DNA from: Aplysia californica
Lineage: Eukaryota; Mollusca; Gastropoda; Aplysiida; Aplysiidae
Assembly (NCBI RefSeq): GCF_000002075.1
Contig: NW_004797457.1
Coordinates: 638,114-702,113, forward strand
Reading direction: 5' to 3'
Length of the DNA stretch: 64,000 nt
A program made the translations under genes and the position numbers. The notes under the pieces are model-generated. The model was not told where the DNA came from and searched no databases. It saw only the letters and a program-made list of their open reading frames with translations. Positions 12,008 through 22,902 of this stretch are shown in pieces; the first letter of the stretch is position 1; each line of letters opens with the position of its first letter.

Positions 12008-12879
12008 GGAATTTTTATAGAATCACTCCCGTCTCGCGGCTGCTATCCATGCCGGGTTTTTTTCCAACGTATTTTGGACCAATAAAGGAGGTAAAGACCG
12101 AGGTAAAGATCCGACCCACTGAAGCATTCTCTATTGGTGTCCTCAGCGGCATGGCCAAAAATGAACCGGATTCTAGAGCGACATCCATGTTATGTATCAT
12201 GGTCAAATGCTTGCATGGTGGACCTAGCTAAGCATTATGATGTCAGTGATATCAGTCCATAAACTTACAGCATCATTTCAATTCGAGGCTGTGAAGGAGG
12301 CTACGGCTCTATTAGAAAAGACAGGAGGCATTGTGTTAGGGTCAATTACAGACAATCATAAGATTAATCAGCTTTATTGCAAAATGTTTGAGAAAGAGGA
12401 GGAAAGAAGTGCTTCAGCCAAGCATCCACTCGATGCCAATCGTTCATGGTATTTGTTGTTCGATACTGTCCACTTGTTAAAATGCATTCGAAACAATTGG
12501 ATTACAGAAAAATCGCAGAGTTGTTCGTAGTTGTTCCATGGTGAAATCTTGATTCTCGACTCAAGGTCAGGCAGATTGTGACTCATGAGACAGGCCTTCC
12601 TTGTCACTGTACATGGTAGCATACTCTGATTATAAATCTAGATCTAGATGATAAACTTCAGTGTATAAACTTATAATCCTGTAGTTGTTTTTTTGTCACA
12701 TAGATTTATTTAATTAGTTTAGATCTAGTTCTACGATCAAAGTTCAAGTGAAGTTTGAGTTATTTTTTACTTTGCTGTTTTATTATTGATTTGGTTCATA
12801 GAGCGTACTGTGCATAGGCCTAGACCTACTTAAATCTAATAGGCATGTTCAGACCTGATACATTATCTTTACTTTGATT

Positions 12880-15338
12880 TAACTCCTCAGACTAACAATT
12901 ATTATTTTTTAGCAATTAGATTTCATGTTTGTCCTTTTTATTTTCCAGAGCCTTCTACGAGCACTCCGTCTCCACCTGAGGATGAACCTATGTTGGATCA
13001 AGAGTGGTCGGAGAACTTGGACTGCTATCCATTTGTTCCGCCATTCACCGGTGAGCCTGGCCTCCACATTCCTGATGGTGTTGATACGCCCTACGACTTC
13101 CTGCGGCTCTTCATCACGGACGACATGCTCCTCACACTCAAACGGGAGACTAATCGCTATGCTGCGAAGCAGATTGAGGCCGTGGGAAATGCTGCTGCTC
13201 CTTTTTCGATATATTCTTTGTGGAAGCCAGTCACACTCAACGAGATGAGAGGCTTCTTTGTCATCCTGCTGCACATGAGTTTGCTGGACAAGCCTCGTCT
13301 CTCCGACTACTGGAACACGTCGCCAATCGTCATGTCTCAGTTTGCTGGAAACATTATGGGACGTGATCGTTTCATGCAGATCCTCAGTTTTCTGCACATC
13401 AGCGACGACACAAACTACAGGCCCTATGGTGAACCAGGTCACCATCCCCTTGCCAAGCTAGAGCCTGTGTACAGCACCCTGCGGGCCACGTTCCAGTCGC
13501 TGTACACGCCTGAACGTAAAGTCTCCATTGATGAGGCTGTCTGTCCATGGAGGGGACGCCTGAGATTTAGGGTGTATATGAAGGATAAGCCTCACAAATG
13601 GGGCATCAAGCTTTATGAGGTTTGTGAATCGTCCTCGGGTTATGTTTATGACTTTGAGGTTTACGCTGGTATTCCTGGTTTGAGCAATCGCCCCGTTGAT
13701 GTTTGCAAGCGCCTGATGACTCCGTTACTCCACAAAGGCTACGTTCTTTTCACGGACAATTACTACACCTGTCCAGAACTAGTCGACGACCTCGCTGCCG
13801 ATGACACAATGTGTGTTGGAACTGTTCGTGCCAACAGGGTTGGAATGCCGAAGGATCTTGTGAACATGAACCTGGCCACCGGCGAAGTATCTTTTCGACG
13901 GCGCCAGCAGGTGGTGGCACTGAAGTGGCAAGACAAAAAGCCCGTCCACTTGCTCACTACAGTGCATGATCCTCGGCGGTATGTGACTGTGACTACACGG
14001 ACCACGACAAAGGACAAACCTGAGGCCATTCAGGACTATGTCCTGAACATGTCAGGTGTTGACAGGTCAGACCAGCTCATGGCCTACAATCCTTTCCGCC
14101 GAAGGTCAGTGAAGTGGTGGAAGAAGCTCTTTTTCCACCTTTTTACTATGTGCTCTGTGCAGGCCCAAATCCTACACAACAAGTCTATGAGGGCTAGGCA
14201 GGGCAAGACCATGAACTTGGTGGAATTCCTTATTAGTGCTGGGAACGCGATGAGCCGAGGACTATGTTGCAAAGCGCTCCAAGATCGTGCGCAACCCAAC
14301 AACGGTGCACAGGCCGAAACAGTGTCCATCAACCGGCTGACAGCGCAGCATTTTCCAAAGTGGCTTCCACCTACCCCGCAGAAAGAACACCATTTAGGGT
14401 TTGCTTTGTATGTTCGGCACGGAAGAGGAAAGCTGGACAACCTCTTGGAGCAGCACCAACCAATCGCCAGCGCAAGGAAACACAGTTCTGGTGTGAGCCT
14501 TGTGGGAAAGCTCTGTGTCCTGCACCATGTTTTGAGATCTTTCATACTAAAAAGGATTACCTGTTATGACAAAGTAGGACTGTTTATTTTTTACTTTCAT
14601 CTTTTCCTTTGCCTTGATTTCTCTTGCTAGTTTACATCAGCATGATGATGGCATTTGTTGTCAACACTAACAAAACCTAACATTCTTTCTTCCATGTTCA
14701 TCTATATCTTCTGTTCAGTGGAACCCGTTCCTTATATTGTTGAAAATAATAACAACACAAATAACACATTCTGTTGTAAAAAAGTGTAACAAATTTTTGT
14801 CTTTTGATGTAATTACTCTACTGTTTGGCCTAGTTTTTATTCTGAGAACGAGCCTGAACAACATTTTTTTTTGCCATGAAAGACACACTTCTTTTATATG
14901 TGTTGTGTCAGGTGTTGCCTTACCCGCTCATTTGTTTTGATTACACAATTATTTTGGGCTTCTATTACAATAATAAGATAGCACAACTCAGTTTCACACA
15001 TCAGTCATCATCACTCACACTACAGAACATAAAATATTCTCTTTATTACATTGTGTTGTGCCTGTGAAGATGGAATTCTTTTGACAAGGTGAGTTTCATT
15101 TTGTTTACTTTTTGACTCTGTATATAGACCTTTTTCCATGGAGTATTACATAAAAAACTATGGCATATTTTGCATTGAAATTTACAGAGCACACAAATAG
15201 AGGTTTGAACAACATATGCACCAAATTTGGGTATGATTTGTTAAAATTTAGTAATTTTTTCAATTTTTCAAAAAGTGGTAAAAATCTCAAGGGAGAGCTG
15301 ACAACCCGGAAGTGTAGGCCTAGGGTTGAGTGAGTTAA
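12880..15338 (+). mobile_element. piggyBac element inserted in the P element
   Basis: A piggyBac transposase gene sits inside the P element. The right junction is a TTAA at 15335-15338, after which P-element protein resumes at once (NLYELE in the P frame). The terminal sequence read inward from the right is TTAACTCACTCAACCC, and the TTAA-flanked MITE at 55087-55997 shares its first ten bases. The left end is unresolved: TTAA sites at 12710 and 12879 are candidates, the second reading TTAACTCCTCAGAC. Confidence 0.75.
12990..14630 (+). CDS. piggyBac transposase (PGBD-like), frameshifted C-terminus
   Basis: This DDE-type transposase would cut and paste DNA at TTAA. The open frame is 546 codons. 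All three piggyBac catalytic aspartates are visible in context: VSIDEAVCPWRG (near residue 175), VLFTDNYYTCPELV (near 255) and MSGVDRSDQLMAYN (near 355). The first Met at 12990 may not be the true start. A polypyrimidine tract ending in CAG at 12948-12950 precedes an in-frame EPSTSTPSPPEDEP, so an upstream exon is likely. Near 14380 the frame changes: the family's C-terminal Cys-rich zinc domain (RVCFVC, FWCEPCGKALCPAPCF, HTKKDY) lies in the +1 frame and ends near 14569, so the open frame finishes in unrelated sequence. The catalytic core is recent-looking, but this copy is probably inactive. Confidence 0.9.
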   Translation: MLDQEWSENLDCYPFVPPFTGEPGLHIPDGVDTPYDFLRLFITDDMLLTLKRETNRYAAKQIEAVGNAAAPFSIYSLWKPVTLNEMRGFFVILLHMSLLDKPRLSDYWNTSPIVMSQFAGNIMGRDRFMQILSFLHISDDTNYRPYGEPGHHPLAKLEPVYSTLRATFQSLYTPERKVSIDEAVCPWRGRLRFRVYMKDKPHKWGIKLYEVCESSSGYVYDFEVYAGIPGLSNRPVDVCKRLMTPLLHKGYVLFTDNYYTCPELVDDLAADDTMCVGTVRANRVGMPKDLVNMNLATGEVSFRRRQQVVALKWQDKKPVHLLTTVHDPRRYVTVTTRTTTKDKPEAIQDYVLNMSGVDRSDQLMAYNPFRRRSVKWWKKLFFHLFTMCSVQAQILHNKSMRARQGKTMNLVEFLISAGNAMSRGLCCKALQDRAQPNNGAQAETVSINRLTAQHFPKWLPPTPQKEHHLGFALYVRHGRGKLDNLLEQHQPIASARKHSSGVSLVGKLCVLHHVLRSFILKRITCYDKVGLFIFYFHLFLCLDFSC

Positions 15339-16887
15339 AAATCTTTATGAATTAGAAAAAAAAACAGTATCCTTAAAACCACGCGACTTAGATGCCTCTG
15401 AACTACAACTTCAAAATGTGCAACATGTATTAAGAATTTTCCATGAAAAGGTTATTGCTGGGCTGGCACTGCAAGGGTGTTATGCCACTGCAGAGTTCAT
15501 TCAGTTTGTTCTAAACTGGTGGAATACTGTAAATGTATCTGCCAAGGGACAGGACATTCGTACAAAGGACCCACACAGAGCTGCTCTGGGGTTATCGTCT
15601 GATAGTCTGGACACGTATGCCAAGAAGTTTGAAGAAGCAATTTCAGGACAGGGAGTGTCTCCAAAGGAATGCCTCACCCACGACACCAAGAAAGCTCTGG
15701 TACAAACCATGCGTGGACTCAGTGCCGTGACAAAACAATTATTGTCATCAGGATTTCAATATTATGTGCTGCTGTGTGAAATACAGAGCGATCCCATTGA
15801 AGGTGAATTTTCCGTTTACAGGCAGTCCACCAGGGCCAACGCGTTCATGACAGCAGGAGATGTTATCTCGGCATGCAAGAAGCGCTTCGCAAGGCATGCA
15901 GCATCTTTTCTCGAGAGTATTGATGTCACAGCAGATGATTCCCCATCAACCTGTGACAAACATCTGTGTTGTGGGCCTTTGGTTATTGCTGATGGAGAAG
16001 CCATTGAGAGCAGCATCTCAGATGTTACTCTGACAGCCAACGAAGAAAGCTGCTGTGCCTAGGTAGCAGGATGGCTGGAGAGAAAATGTATTGATCACAT
16101 CACCTTTTTTGCTATGATGAGCCATTCGTCTCCACAGAAGTGAAGAACTTTTTAGAGGAAGTATCCAAAGGCTCCCTTAACACCCCCCATATGTCTACAT
16201 ATGAACTGACTAGGATTGGACTTTCCTTCGTAAAGAAAGCAAAAAATAGAGTTTGTTGTCGTCAGAGACTTGTTGGAATTCTATCAACCATGGGGGAATT
16301 TAACAACTTTGACTGACAGTCCAAGAAACTGCTCCGTCATCTCACAAATGTATTACTCCGTGGTCTGCATAATCTAGAGAAGGATCACCAAAAGAATGCA
16401 GCCCTGCTACCGACATCCATCAAGAAGGCACGTATGGTGGATTGACTTGGTGAGTATGCCTTATTCTTGTTGTATTTGTTAACATTTTTTAATGCTTTTC
16501 ATATTAATATTTCTGCATGACATAACAAAAATATAGAAATAACATGTACTACTATGCTACAATATTGCATTCAACAACATTACAACCTGTTTTAGCTTTC
16601 TCACACTTAATATAAAATGTATCTTGAGCATAGTGATAAGTAGGACATGTCTATATGATGGCCTTCGCCAGCCAAGTCAGGAATCCGACGGTGCACGTCC
16701 TTGAGTATAGTAGTCCTTGCCCTTAAGTTATTTACATTTAAATACTGACCTCTGTCATGTATCAATCAACACATTTTGCCGTGTTTACCGTCATTTTGCC
16801 GTGTTTGCGCATGCGCAAAGAAACAACCTCCAAACGCATGCCGTGTTTCCGCATGCCCATTTATTCCGCCACTGATTTTGAACGAGA

Positions 16888-17870
16888 CAACACAAGTTCA
16901 GTGTGTTTCTTGCATTCGACAAGGTGTCAAAAGGCCACATGCAGTTCCTGCTACTCTCAACTATTACAAAACCTTGCCATGTTTTACAAAAACTATGACA
17001 GTGCTATAGCATTTCTCTGAGTTCACGGTGTTCTACCAAAGGAAGCTGTGTGCCGTAAGTGCCAGCACCAAGGCACTTTTAGGGAAAAAGACCACATTTG
17101 GAGGTGCAGGGTAAGTGTAATCATTCCAAAGACTAAAAAGAGGAGGTAGGCCTACTGTGACTGCAGTGTTTCGCATTACAAAGGGAGTTTTCAGCCTTCA
17201 TGTCACTTCGCTCCCTAGAAAGTAGTGCTTTTTGCTAATCCCCTCTCAAGCCACAGCTGGGATCACAAGACTTTGTACAAGTGTCTGGGTCTGTCACTGA
17301 ACACGACAGGGGACTGGCGCTCGCTTTGTTGTGAGATGACAAAGGAGTAGTTTTCTACGCAGGAGGCAATAAATGGACCGGGTGTGGTGGTGGAAGTGGA
17401 TGAGACTCTGATAGTTTGTAGGAAATACGAGAGGAGCCGTGTGCTCAACCAAGTATGGTTGTTTCGAGGGATAGAGCGCACCGCCAAGTGACAGTTTGTC
17501 ATCCCCCTTATATACCAGAAACGTTGGTGAGAGGAGGGACAGGGCTACCCTTGTACCGCTCATAAACCAATTCATTCTCCCAGGGAGCGTTATATATTCT
17601 GACACTTGGGGGGGGGGGGGGCATATTATTCCCTCGGAGAACCCGGCTACAAACACCAGGTGATTAATCACTCAGAGAGTTTTGTGGACCAAGACAATCC
17701 ACAGATCAAAACACAAAATGTTGAGAAACTGTGAAGGAATATTTAGGAGAGGGTGAAGAAGCCAGGTATTTGCACCCAGTACCCCACGAGGTACCTGTAT
17801 GTCACATCCACTCCCGAAAGTCAGCTCCTTCATCACTTTTTTTTGTGGAGGCAGGGAAGCTGTATCCTCC
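16888..17870 (+). mobile_element. Decayed Merlin (ISXO2-like) DNA transposon
   Basis: Translated pieces follow the Merlin/IS1016 order. A Cys-rich N-terminal region has GVLPKEAVCRKCQHQGTF. It is followed by GPGVVVEVDETLIVCRKYER and SRVLNQVWLFRGIER, which is the ISXO2-like DDE core with its first catalytic Asp. Then come HQVINHSESFVDQDNPQIKT and QNVEKLW, which hold the later motif. Several frame changes, stops and a long G run near 17610 break it. It lies shortly after the P element, in the same orientation. Confidence 0.8.
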
Positions 17871-19160
17871 CTCCTCCTCCCCCCCCCCCTTCCAGAAGTG
17901 TTGTCAGATGACGAATAAGGTCAGGGGGGGGGGGGTTTGTTAAGGCTTTTAGGCTTTTCTGTTTGTTTATGCATGCTTCTATAGTCTTAAGGGGGGGTCG
18001 ATGAGCAATTACGGGGGGGAGGGGGGGGGGGTCCATTTGTGACATTATTTAATGCCAAAATCATGTTCAGGGCCTTTAAAAAAAACAACTAAAAAACTAC
18101 AAAATAACACCCTTTATGAGACAGGAGTGATTCTATAAAATTACCGAAAAAAGAGCCAGGATATCAGCAAAATATTAGAGAAACCATGATTATTCATAGT
18201 TTCAAAGCTTATGTTTCAGTATTCCTTTCACTAGCATTAATTTTAATTAAGAAAGTCGCAACTGGAATGTAAGGCATCATGGTGAAATCAGGCGATTGTC
18301 AAAATAACGTTCAAAGAAACCGGCATTTTTCTGGCCACTGGGCAATTTTCATAAAATTTTCTTTTTTTTTTTGCTCAACACCTTTTGTCCACTTAAAAAA
18401 CACCTTTCTGTGCGGATTTTATTGAAAAACATTAATTAATGGCACTAAAAAGGTAAATTTGCACTTTCTAAGGACTCTCAAGCTTTGGAAGTCGCCATAC
18501 TTTGGCAGCCATTTTCTCGTCAGTTTTACCTCTAAATCCAGGTGACCCCCCACCCCCATCAATCGTAAATATCTCGACTTCTACTCAAGGTAGATGGGTA
18601 GGGGGTTTTCATCGAAAGCAAGACAAATGAACAAGCTTTAAGATTATGCCAATAACTCCTCATGCCCAAAAATTGACAAGCACCTGATTCCAACGCATCC
18701 TTACAAAAATGAATCTAACAACTTGAAAATTTCACACACATCATAGCCACAACACAACTGCCACTCAAACATGTCCCTGGCCCTTTTCCATGTTCAGATT
18801 ACAGATTCAAGAACTAATTACAATAGCTTAACGGAGAACATTTCAGTCCTTCAAAAAAAAAAGGGCGAAGAGAAATACATTTTTGCTGTGTATCTCCATT
18901 CAGGTGGTGAGATGAGGAGATGCAATCTTCCCCCCTTTCCCAAGCACCAATAGAAAGACCCATAATCACACAAAAACATTAGAATAAGAGAACACTTGTG
19001 GGCTGAGAGGTTCTCGTGGTTGTCATCGGTAACAGTGCACCAGCAGGTGAGAAAGAATGGGTAAAAACCTATGTGTTTAAAACGCCCACTTAATTAAGCA
19101 CAATGCAGTTTCGTAAACTAAATCAAAACAGGAGTATCGATATAGAGGTATAGACGTTTT
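17871..19160. other. Intergenic with G/C homopolymer runs
   Basis: There are runs of C near 17878-17890 and of G near 17925-17937 and 18013-18030. At 18120-18145 the minus strand reads ATAGAATCACTCCTGTCTC, nearly identical to plus-strand sequence at the left edge of the P element (about 12018). No gene was seen. Confidence 0.5.
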
Positions 19161-19161
19161 C

Positions 19162-19372
19162 ACACCCCCATCAACCCAATTTAGACTATATAGGAAGCTG
19201 GTTTCAACCCTGCCTGTCAGAACCAACCGGAGTAGAAAGGAATACAACATCCTAGCAGAAAGACAGAGATATGGTACTCAATAAAAAATTCTCCCCACTT
19301 GGGAATCAAACTCAGGTCTCCTATGCACAAAGTTGAAGCACATCATCGCTAAACAAGACGTCGGTTGAATAA
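19162..19372 (-). repeat. tRNA-derived SINE (family C), minus orientation
   Basis: It matches the copies at 4436 and 20716: CACCCCCATCAACCCAATTT, TTTCAACCCTGCCTGTCAGA, ATACAACATCCTAGCAGAAA and GGGAATCAAACTCAGGTCTC. The last piece is the minus-strand B box (GAGTTTGATTCCC). Confidence 0.8.
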
Positions 19373-20715
19373 CAATGACCTCTCAATGAGTAGAGACATA
19401 CAGTCTGGATATTCAAGATTACAGTTCCCCAAAGTGAAAAAGAAGTAAATAAAAATAAAAAGAAGTTCTTCATTAAGTTTGATGACAAAAGGACTTGAGC
19501 ACTCCAAGATTTCAAATATGATATTTCAAGTCAATCCTGGAACCTAAGGCTGGTGAACAGAGGACACCTACATAAATAACGACTAGTGCAGCTAAGGTCA
19601 ACTAAAATAACATTTCAAAAAACATAAAAATTCACGACAACAAGTACAAACTGAACGGAATCATCATTCTTACTAATAATACAGATATTATTCAACTCAT
19701 CTTGTACTAACCAATCCCTCCCCCCCCCCCTCCCCCTCTCTAAATTTGAAACTTCACATCAAACATTTTTTTCTTTACTAAATATTGTTTTGACATGCTC
19801 TATTTTTACCTTACTTAATCCCCTTTAAAAAAAAATATATTAAAAAAATATTTTGAACTGAGGTTTCATTTGCCTAATTAAGAGCCTGCTCACTTTAGAA
19901 AGTGAAATGACTTCATTAACACACTAATCACTAAGACAAAACTAAACCAAGCACTCCCTGGTTCACAAAAACACAAAAGCTAAAAAATCATTTACACAGC
20001 ATTACAGCATCAACACATCAAATTATATCATAGCAGTGCTTAATTTCTTGACTTGCAAAGGAAAAGAACATTTTCCATCGTAATAATAATAATAAAGGAG
20101 AACCATGATCTGCGATGTCTGTCACAGATGTGGCACATAATGATGATAACAATGAATACCCATGGTGCAGAGTAGCCTATTTTCATTGCCACCAAACAGA
20201 TCTAACTTTGACGATAACACTTGACCACCAACCTTGCCTGATTACGGCCTGGTAGTTCTTTTTCCAATTCCAGCTGCTCTAGCATGGAGACAATCAACCA
20301 AACCCCCTTCCTCTTCCCCATAACAACAACTGTACCCCGGCCATCTTCTTTCATGTCCCCTGCCATCAACATACAGAAAAAATATGAAACAAAAGCAAAA
20401 TATTGTCTCAAACTCACAGTGGATAAAAAGGGAGGGGCAGTCAAAACTCTGATTAAAGCAGGTACAGCAGATGACATTGTTCAAAAGAAAGTGATGTACC
20501 GTGTTTCATTTTGACAGTGAAGAGTCAGACTTGCTATGGATCCACTCCACACATCTGACACAGATGAGTGACCCAGAAGTTCCTCTTGATCAACTGGAAA
20601 AACAGAAGGGCAGCAACGTATTATCTGAAATTACAGTACACCTCCGTTTATCCTGTAATGGTCAAGATGACAAGCCCAATCACAATTCTCCTAGCTATAA
20701 AATGCAGGTGTTTTA
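19373..20715. other. Intergenic, no gene seen
   Basis: AT-rich sequence with a C run near 19718 and no protein family or repeat that I can name. Part of it may be the 3' untranslated region or downstream flank of SNIP1, which lies on the minus strand to the right. Confidence 0.45.
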
Positions 20716-20930
20716 TACCCCCATTGACATAATTTACATCATTTAAGAGGCGGACTTCAACCCTGCCTGTTAAAGAAAACCAAGGCTGTAAGGGATACAA
20801 CGTCCACCAGACAGACCAAAATACTCGATAAAAATTATCTCCCCACAAGAATCAAACTTGTTTTTCCTCATGCAATGGTGAAGCACCTAACCTCTGCACA
20901 ACTGACACCGATATGTCTGGGGACAAGCCA
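20716..20930 (-). repeat. tRNA-derived SINE (family C), minus orientation
   Basis: Third clear copy of family C: ACTTCAACCCTGCCTGTTAA, GGGATACAACGTCCACCAGA and CTCCCCACAAGAATCAAAC. It lies about 210 bp beyond the SNIP1 stop codon and so may be part of that gene's 3' UTR. Confidence 0.8.
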
Positions 20931-21142
20931 TAGCCAGAAGTCAGAAATGTAAGCAAAGATCAGTCCCTGAGACGAGCAGCGAACCATTAACTCTGAATTT
21001 GAACAGTAAAGGCTAATGACGGGACTCACATTCTAGTACCCATACACAGGAGTTCCATTAGATTTCTGCAGGTTTCTAATCAATGTCTGGAAAAGAAGCT
21101 GTCATCAGAAGCCAAAGATGTCACAAACACATTCAAACACTT

Positions 21143-22018
21143 TTACGCTTCTTCCATGTCCTCTCCAACACCAAGTTCTGAAGTATCCACACTGTCATGC
21201 AGCACTACATACTCTCGAGTGCTGAAACCAAATTTTATCACATCTTTCTCTTTCAGTTCGTAATATCGTTTGGCTTCTATCTTTTCTCCATTGACATAAG
21301 TGCCGTTTGCCGACTCAAGGTCTATGATGTATGGCCTGACTCTACGACCTGACGAGCCATCAGGTCTGGTGTACGGCATGGCTCGAAACTGAAGAGCAGC
21401 TTGCTGCTTGGAACAAGACGGGTGGTCTACAGGAATGTCCGCTATTCGACGGTCACGACCGAGCAAGAACGCACTTTGCCTATGAATGTGCAGGACTGGC
21501 AATGATGTCTCTCCCTTAAAAGGGTACAGTCGCCACTTACGTTTCGGCATCATAGCCTCTGGTGGTTCATTGTACTTGATGACTACTCCCCTAAAGGTGT
21601 TTGTATCCTCTGTCAGCTTGCCAGAAAGTTCAAAGTTCGGTTTCTGTTTCTCCTCTTCTGTTTTGTCCTCCTCCCCTTCCTCTGTTTTCACTTTTGTCTC
21701 TGTATTCATTCCGAAATCTCCACCCTGGCGGTCTCTGTCCCTCCGGTTCTCCCTCCGCTGGTGGTCATGCTGAGATCTTTCCCTCTGCTGTTGACTGAAA
21801 TTCTCCTCGTCCTTCTCTTGTTTAATTTTCCTGTCCGGGTCGTAATCTCTATCTCTGTGGTGGTGCTGCTTTTTATGACGCCGGGATCGTCTGTCGTCTT
21901 CCTCATCGCTGGAGTTGTGTCTGCCAGACTTCTCTTTCTCGTGGTGATGTTTGTGGTGCTTTTTACTCCGACTTTCATTGTCAGATGGACTTGCCCCCCG
22001 GTGACGTTTGTGGTGTTT
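21143..22018 (-). CDS. SNIP1: SNIP1, FHA-domain nuclear protein (last coding exon)
   Basis: Smad nuclear-interacting protein 1 is a nuclear FHA protein linked to splicing, SMAD/p300 signalling and cyclin D1 RNA (known for the family). This exon gives 291 residues and the stop TAA. The first ~110 residues are Arg/His/Lys/Asp-rich low-complexity sequence with KIKQEKDEE. Then comes FELSGKLTEDTNTFRGVVIK, the family signature before the FHA fold. The FHA domain follows: LLGRDRRIADIPVDHPSCSK, YIIDLESANGTYVNG and YYELKEKDVIKFGFS. The usual SxxH histidine (SKQH in human, from memory) is Gln here (SKQQ). The left exon border is a CAG acceptor after a T-rich tract at 22019-22040 on the minus strand. 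Human SNIP1 is about 396 residues, so roughly 100 N-terminal residues lie in upstream exon(s) that I could not locate between 22.1 and about 27 kb. Confidence 0.95.
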   Translation of the reverse strand, partial: KHHKRHRGASPSDNESRSKKHHKHHHEKEKSGRHNSSDEEDDRRSRRHKKQHHHRDRDYDPDRKIKQEKDEENFSQQQRERSQHDHQRRENRRDRDRQGGDFGMNTETKVKTEEGEEDKTEEEKQKPNFELSGKLTEDTNTFRGVVIKYNEPPEAMMPKRKWRLYPFKGETSLPVLHIHRQSAFLLGRDRRIADIPVDHPSCSKQQAALQFRAMPYTRPDGSSGRRVRPYIIDLESANGTYVNGEKIEAKRYYELKEKDVIKFGFSTREYVVLHDSVDTSELGVGEDMEEA

Positions 22019-22902
22019 CTGGCAACAGAAAAAAAAAGTGGTATTCATTTAGAAACGTTAGGTAAAGAGATCTAAAAAAAAAAAAAAGATTTTTGAAAAA
22101 AAAAGTTTCACAGATTTATTTTGATAGCTTTTTTTTTCAATATTTTAAATACAGGGCCCATTTTAGGAAACATAATTGCTGTTTAAAACTAAAATGACAA
22201 TACCAAAAAAACCTTTTCAGTATGATAAGAGGGCCATCCTGTAGCCTGTACAGGAAAATGAACAAAATGAAACTGCACCTCAGATATAAGTGAACTTGTC
22301 TCCTGGCAGCACTACCCTCAGAATCTAGAATGAGAACACTCACTTTGAAGAAATATTTTAAGAACACCTATGTGATACCCCATATCCAAATCCACATTCT
22401 CCAAACATTCACTAAACAGAAGTAAACAATTCAGTGCTGGTCCACTTGGCGTATGCAGTAATGTGGTCTACAATAGGCATGCAAGGGGTTATTTAATACA
22501 CTATCACTCTCACACCCTGATGCATTACTTTCAAGAAATGGGGGGGGGGGGGCAGAAAACATTTTACTATCCTTTTCAAGACCAAATTATTTTTAGTACA
22601 GCCATTGACAGTCCCAAGCCTGTACACACGCAGGGGGAAAATGTAAAGTATTGTGGACTGTAATAGACTAGACTGACTATCAAGTGAAATAGTTGTTAGA
22701 CTATCTGGTGGTAAATTATCAAGAAGAACAGTAAGAAACATCACGATAGGACGTGAAGTACCGAAACTGAAAGTAAGTACGAAGGAAAAGTGTGACCAAA
22801 TATCCAAGTTCTTGCAAGCATCTGCCAGTCCTTGTAAGACAATTATATTAGAAAGTTCTGTGCCTGCCTTGCTCTGGCCTAAATTAGCTAAAATATGTGG
22901 TA
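22019..22902. other. SNIP1 intron or upstream region, no exon found
   Basis: T- and A-rich sequence with a G12 run near 22541. On the minus strand I see no basic, Ser/Arg-rich exon of the kind expected for the SNIP1 N-terminus. Confidence 0.5.

Larger units (their letters stand above)
12008..16445 (+). mobile_element. Decayed P-element (THAP9-like) transposase, split by a piggyBac
   Basis: Two blocks of one P-type transposase flank a piggyBac. The first (12049-12530) has GFFPTYFGPIKEV, PTEAFSIGVLSGMA, GGIVLGSITDNHKINQLYC and WYLLFDTVHLLKCIRNNW, the core with the characteristic histidine and nearby NIRNNW-like motif. The second (15335-16445) has VLRIFHEKVIAGLALQG, FQYYVLLCEIQSDPIEGEFS and a C-terminal block with ELTRIGLSFVKKAK and LPTSIKKARM. 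The N-terminal THAP finger is not visible. Several stops and frame changes break it. It is a plain cut-and-paste DNA transposon and not a host gene. Confidence 0.85.
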
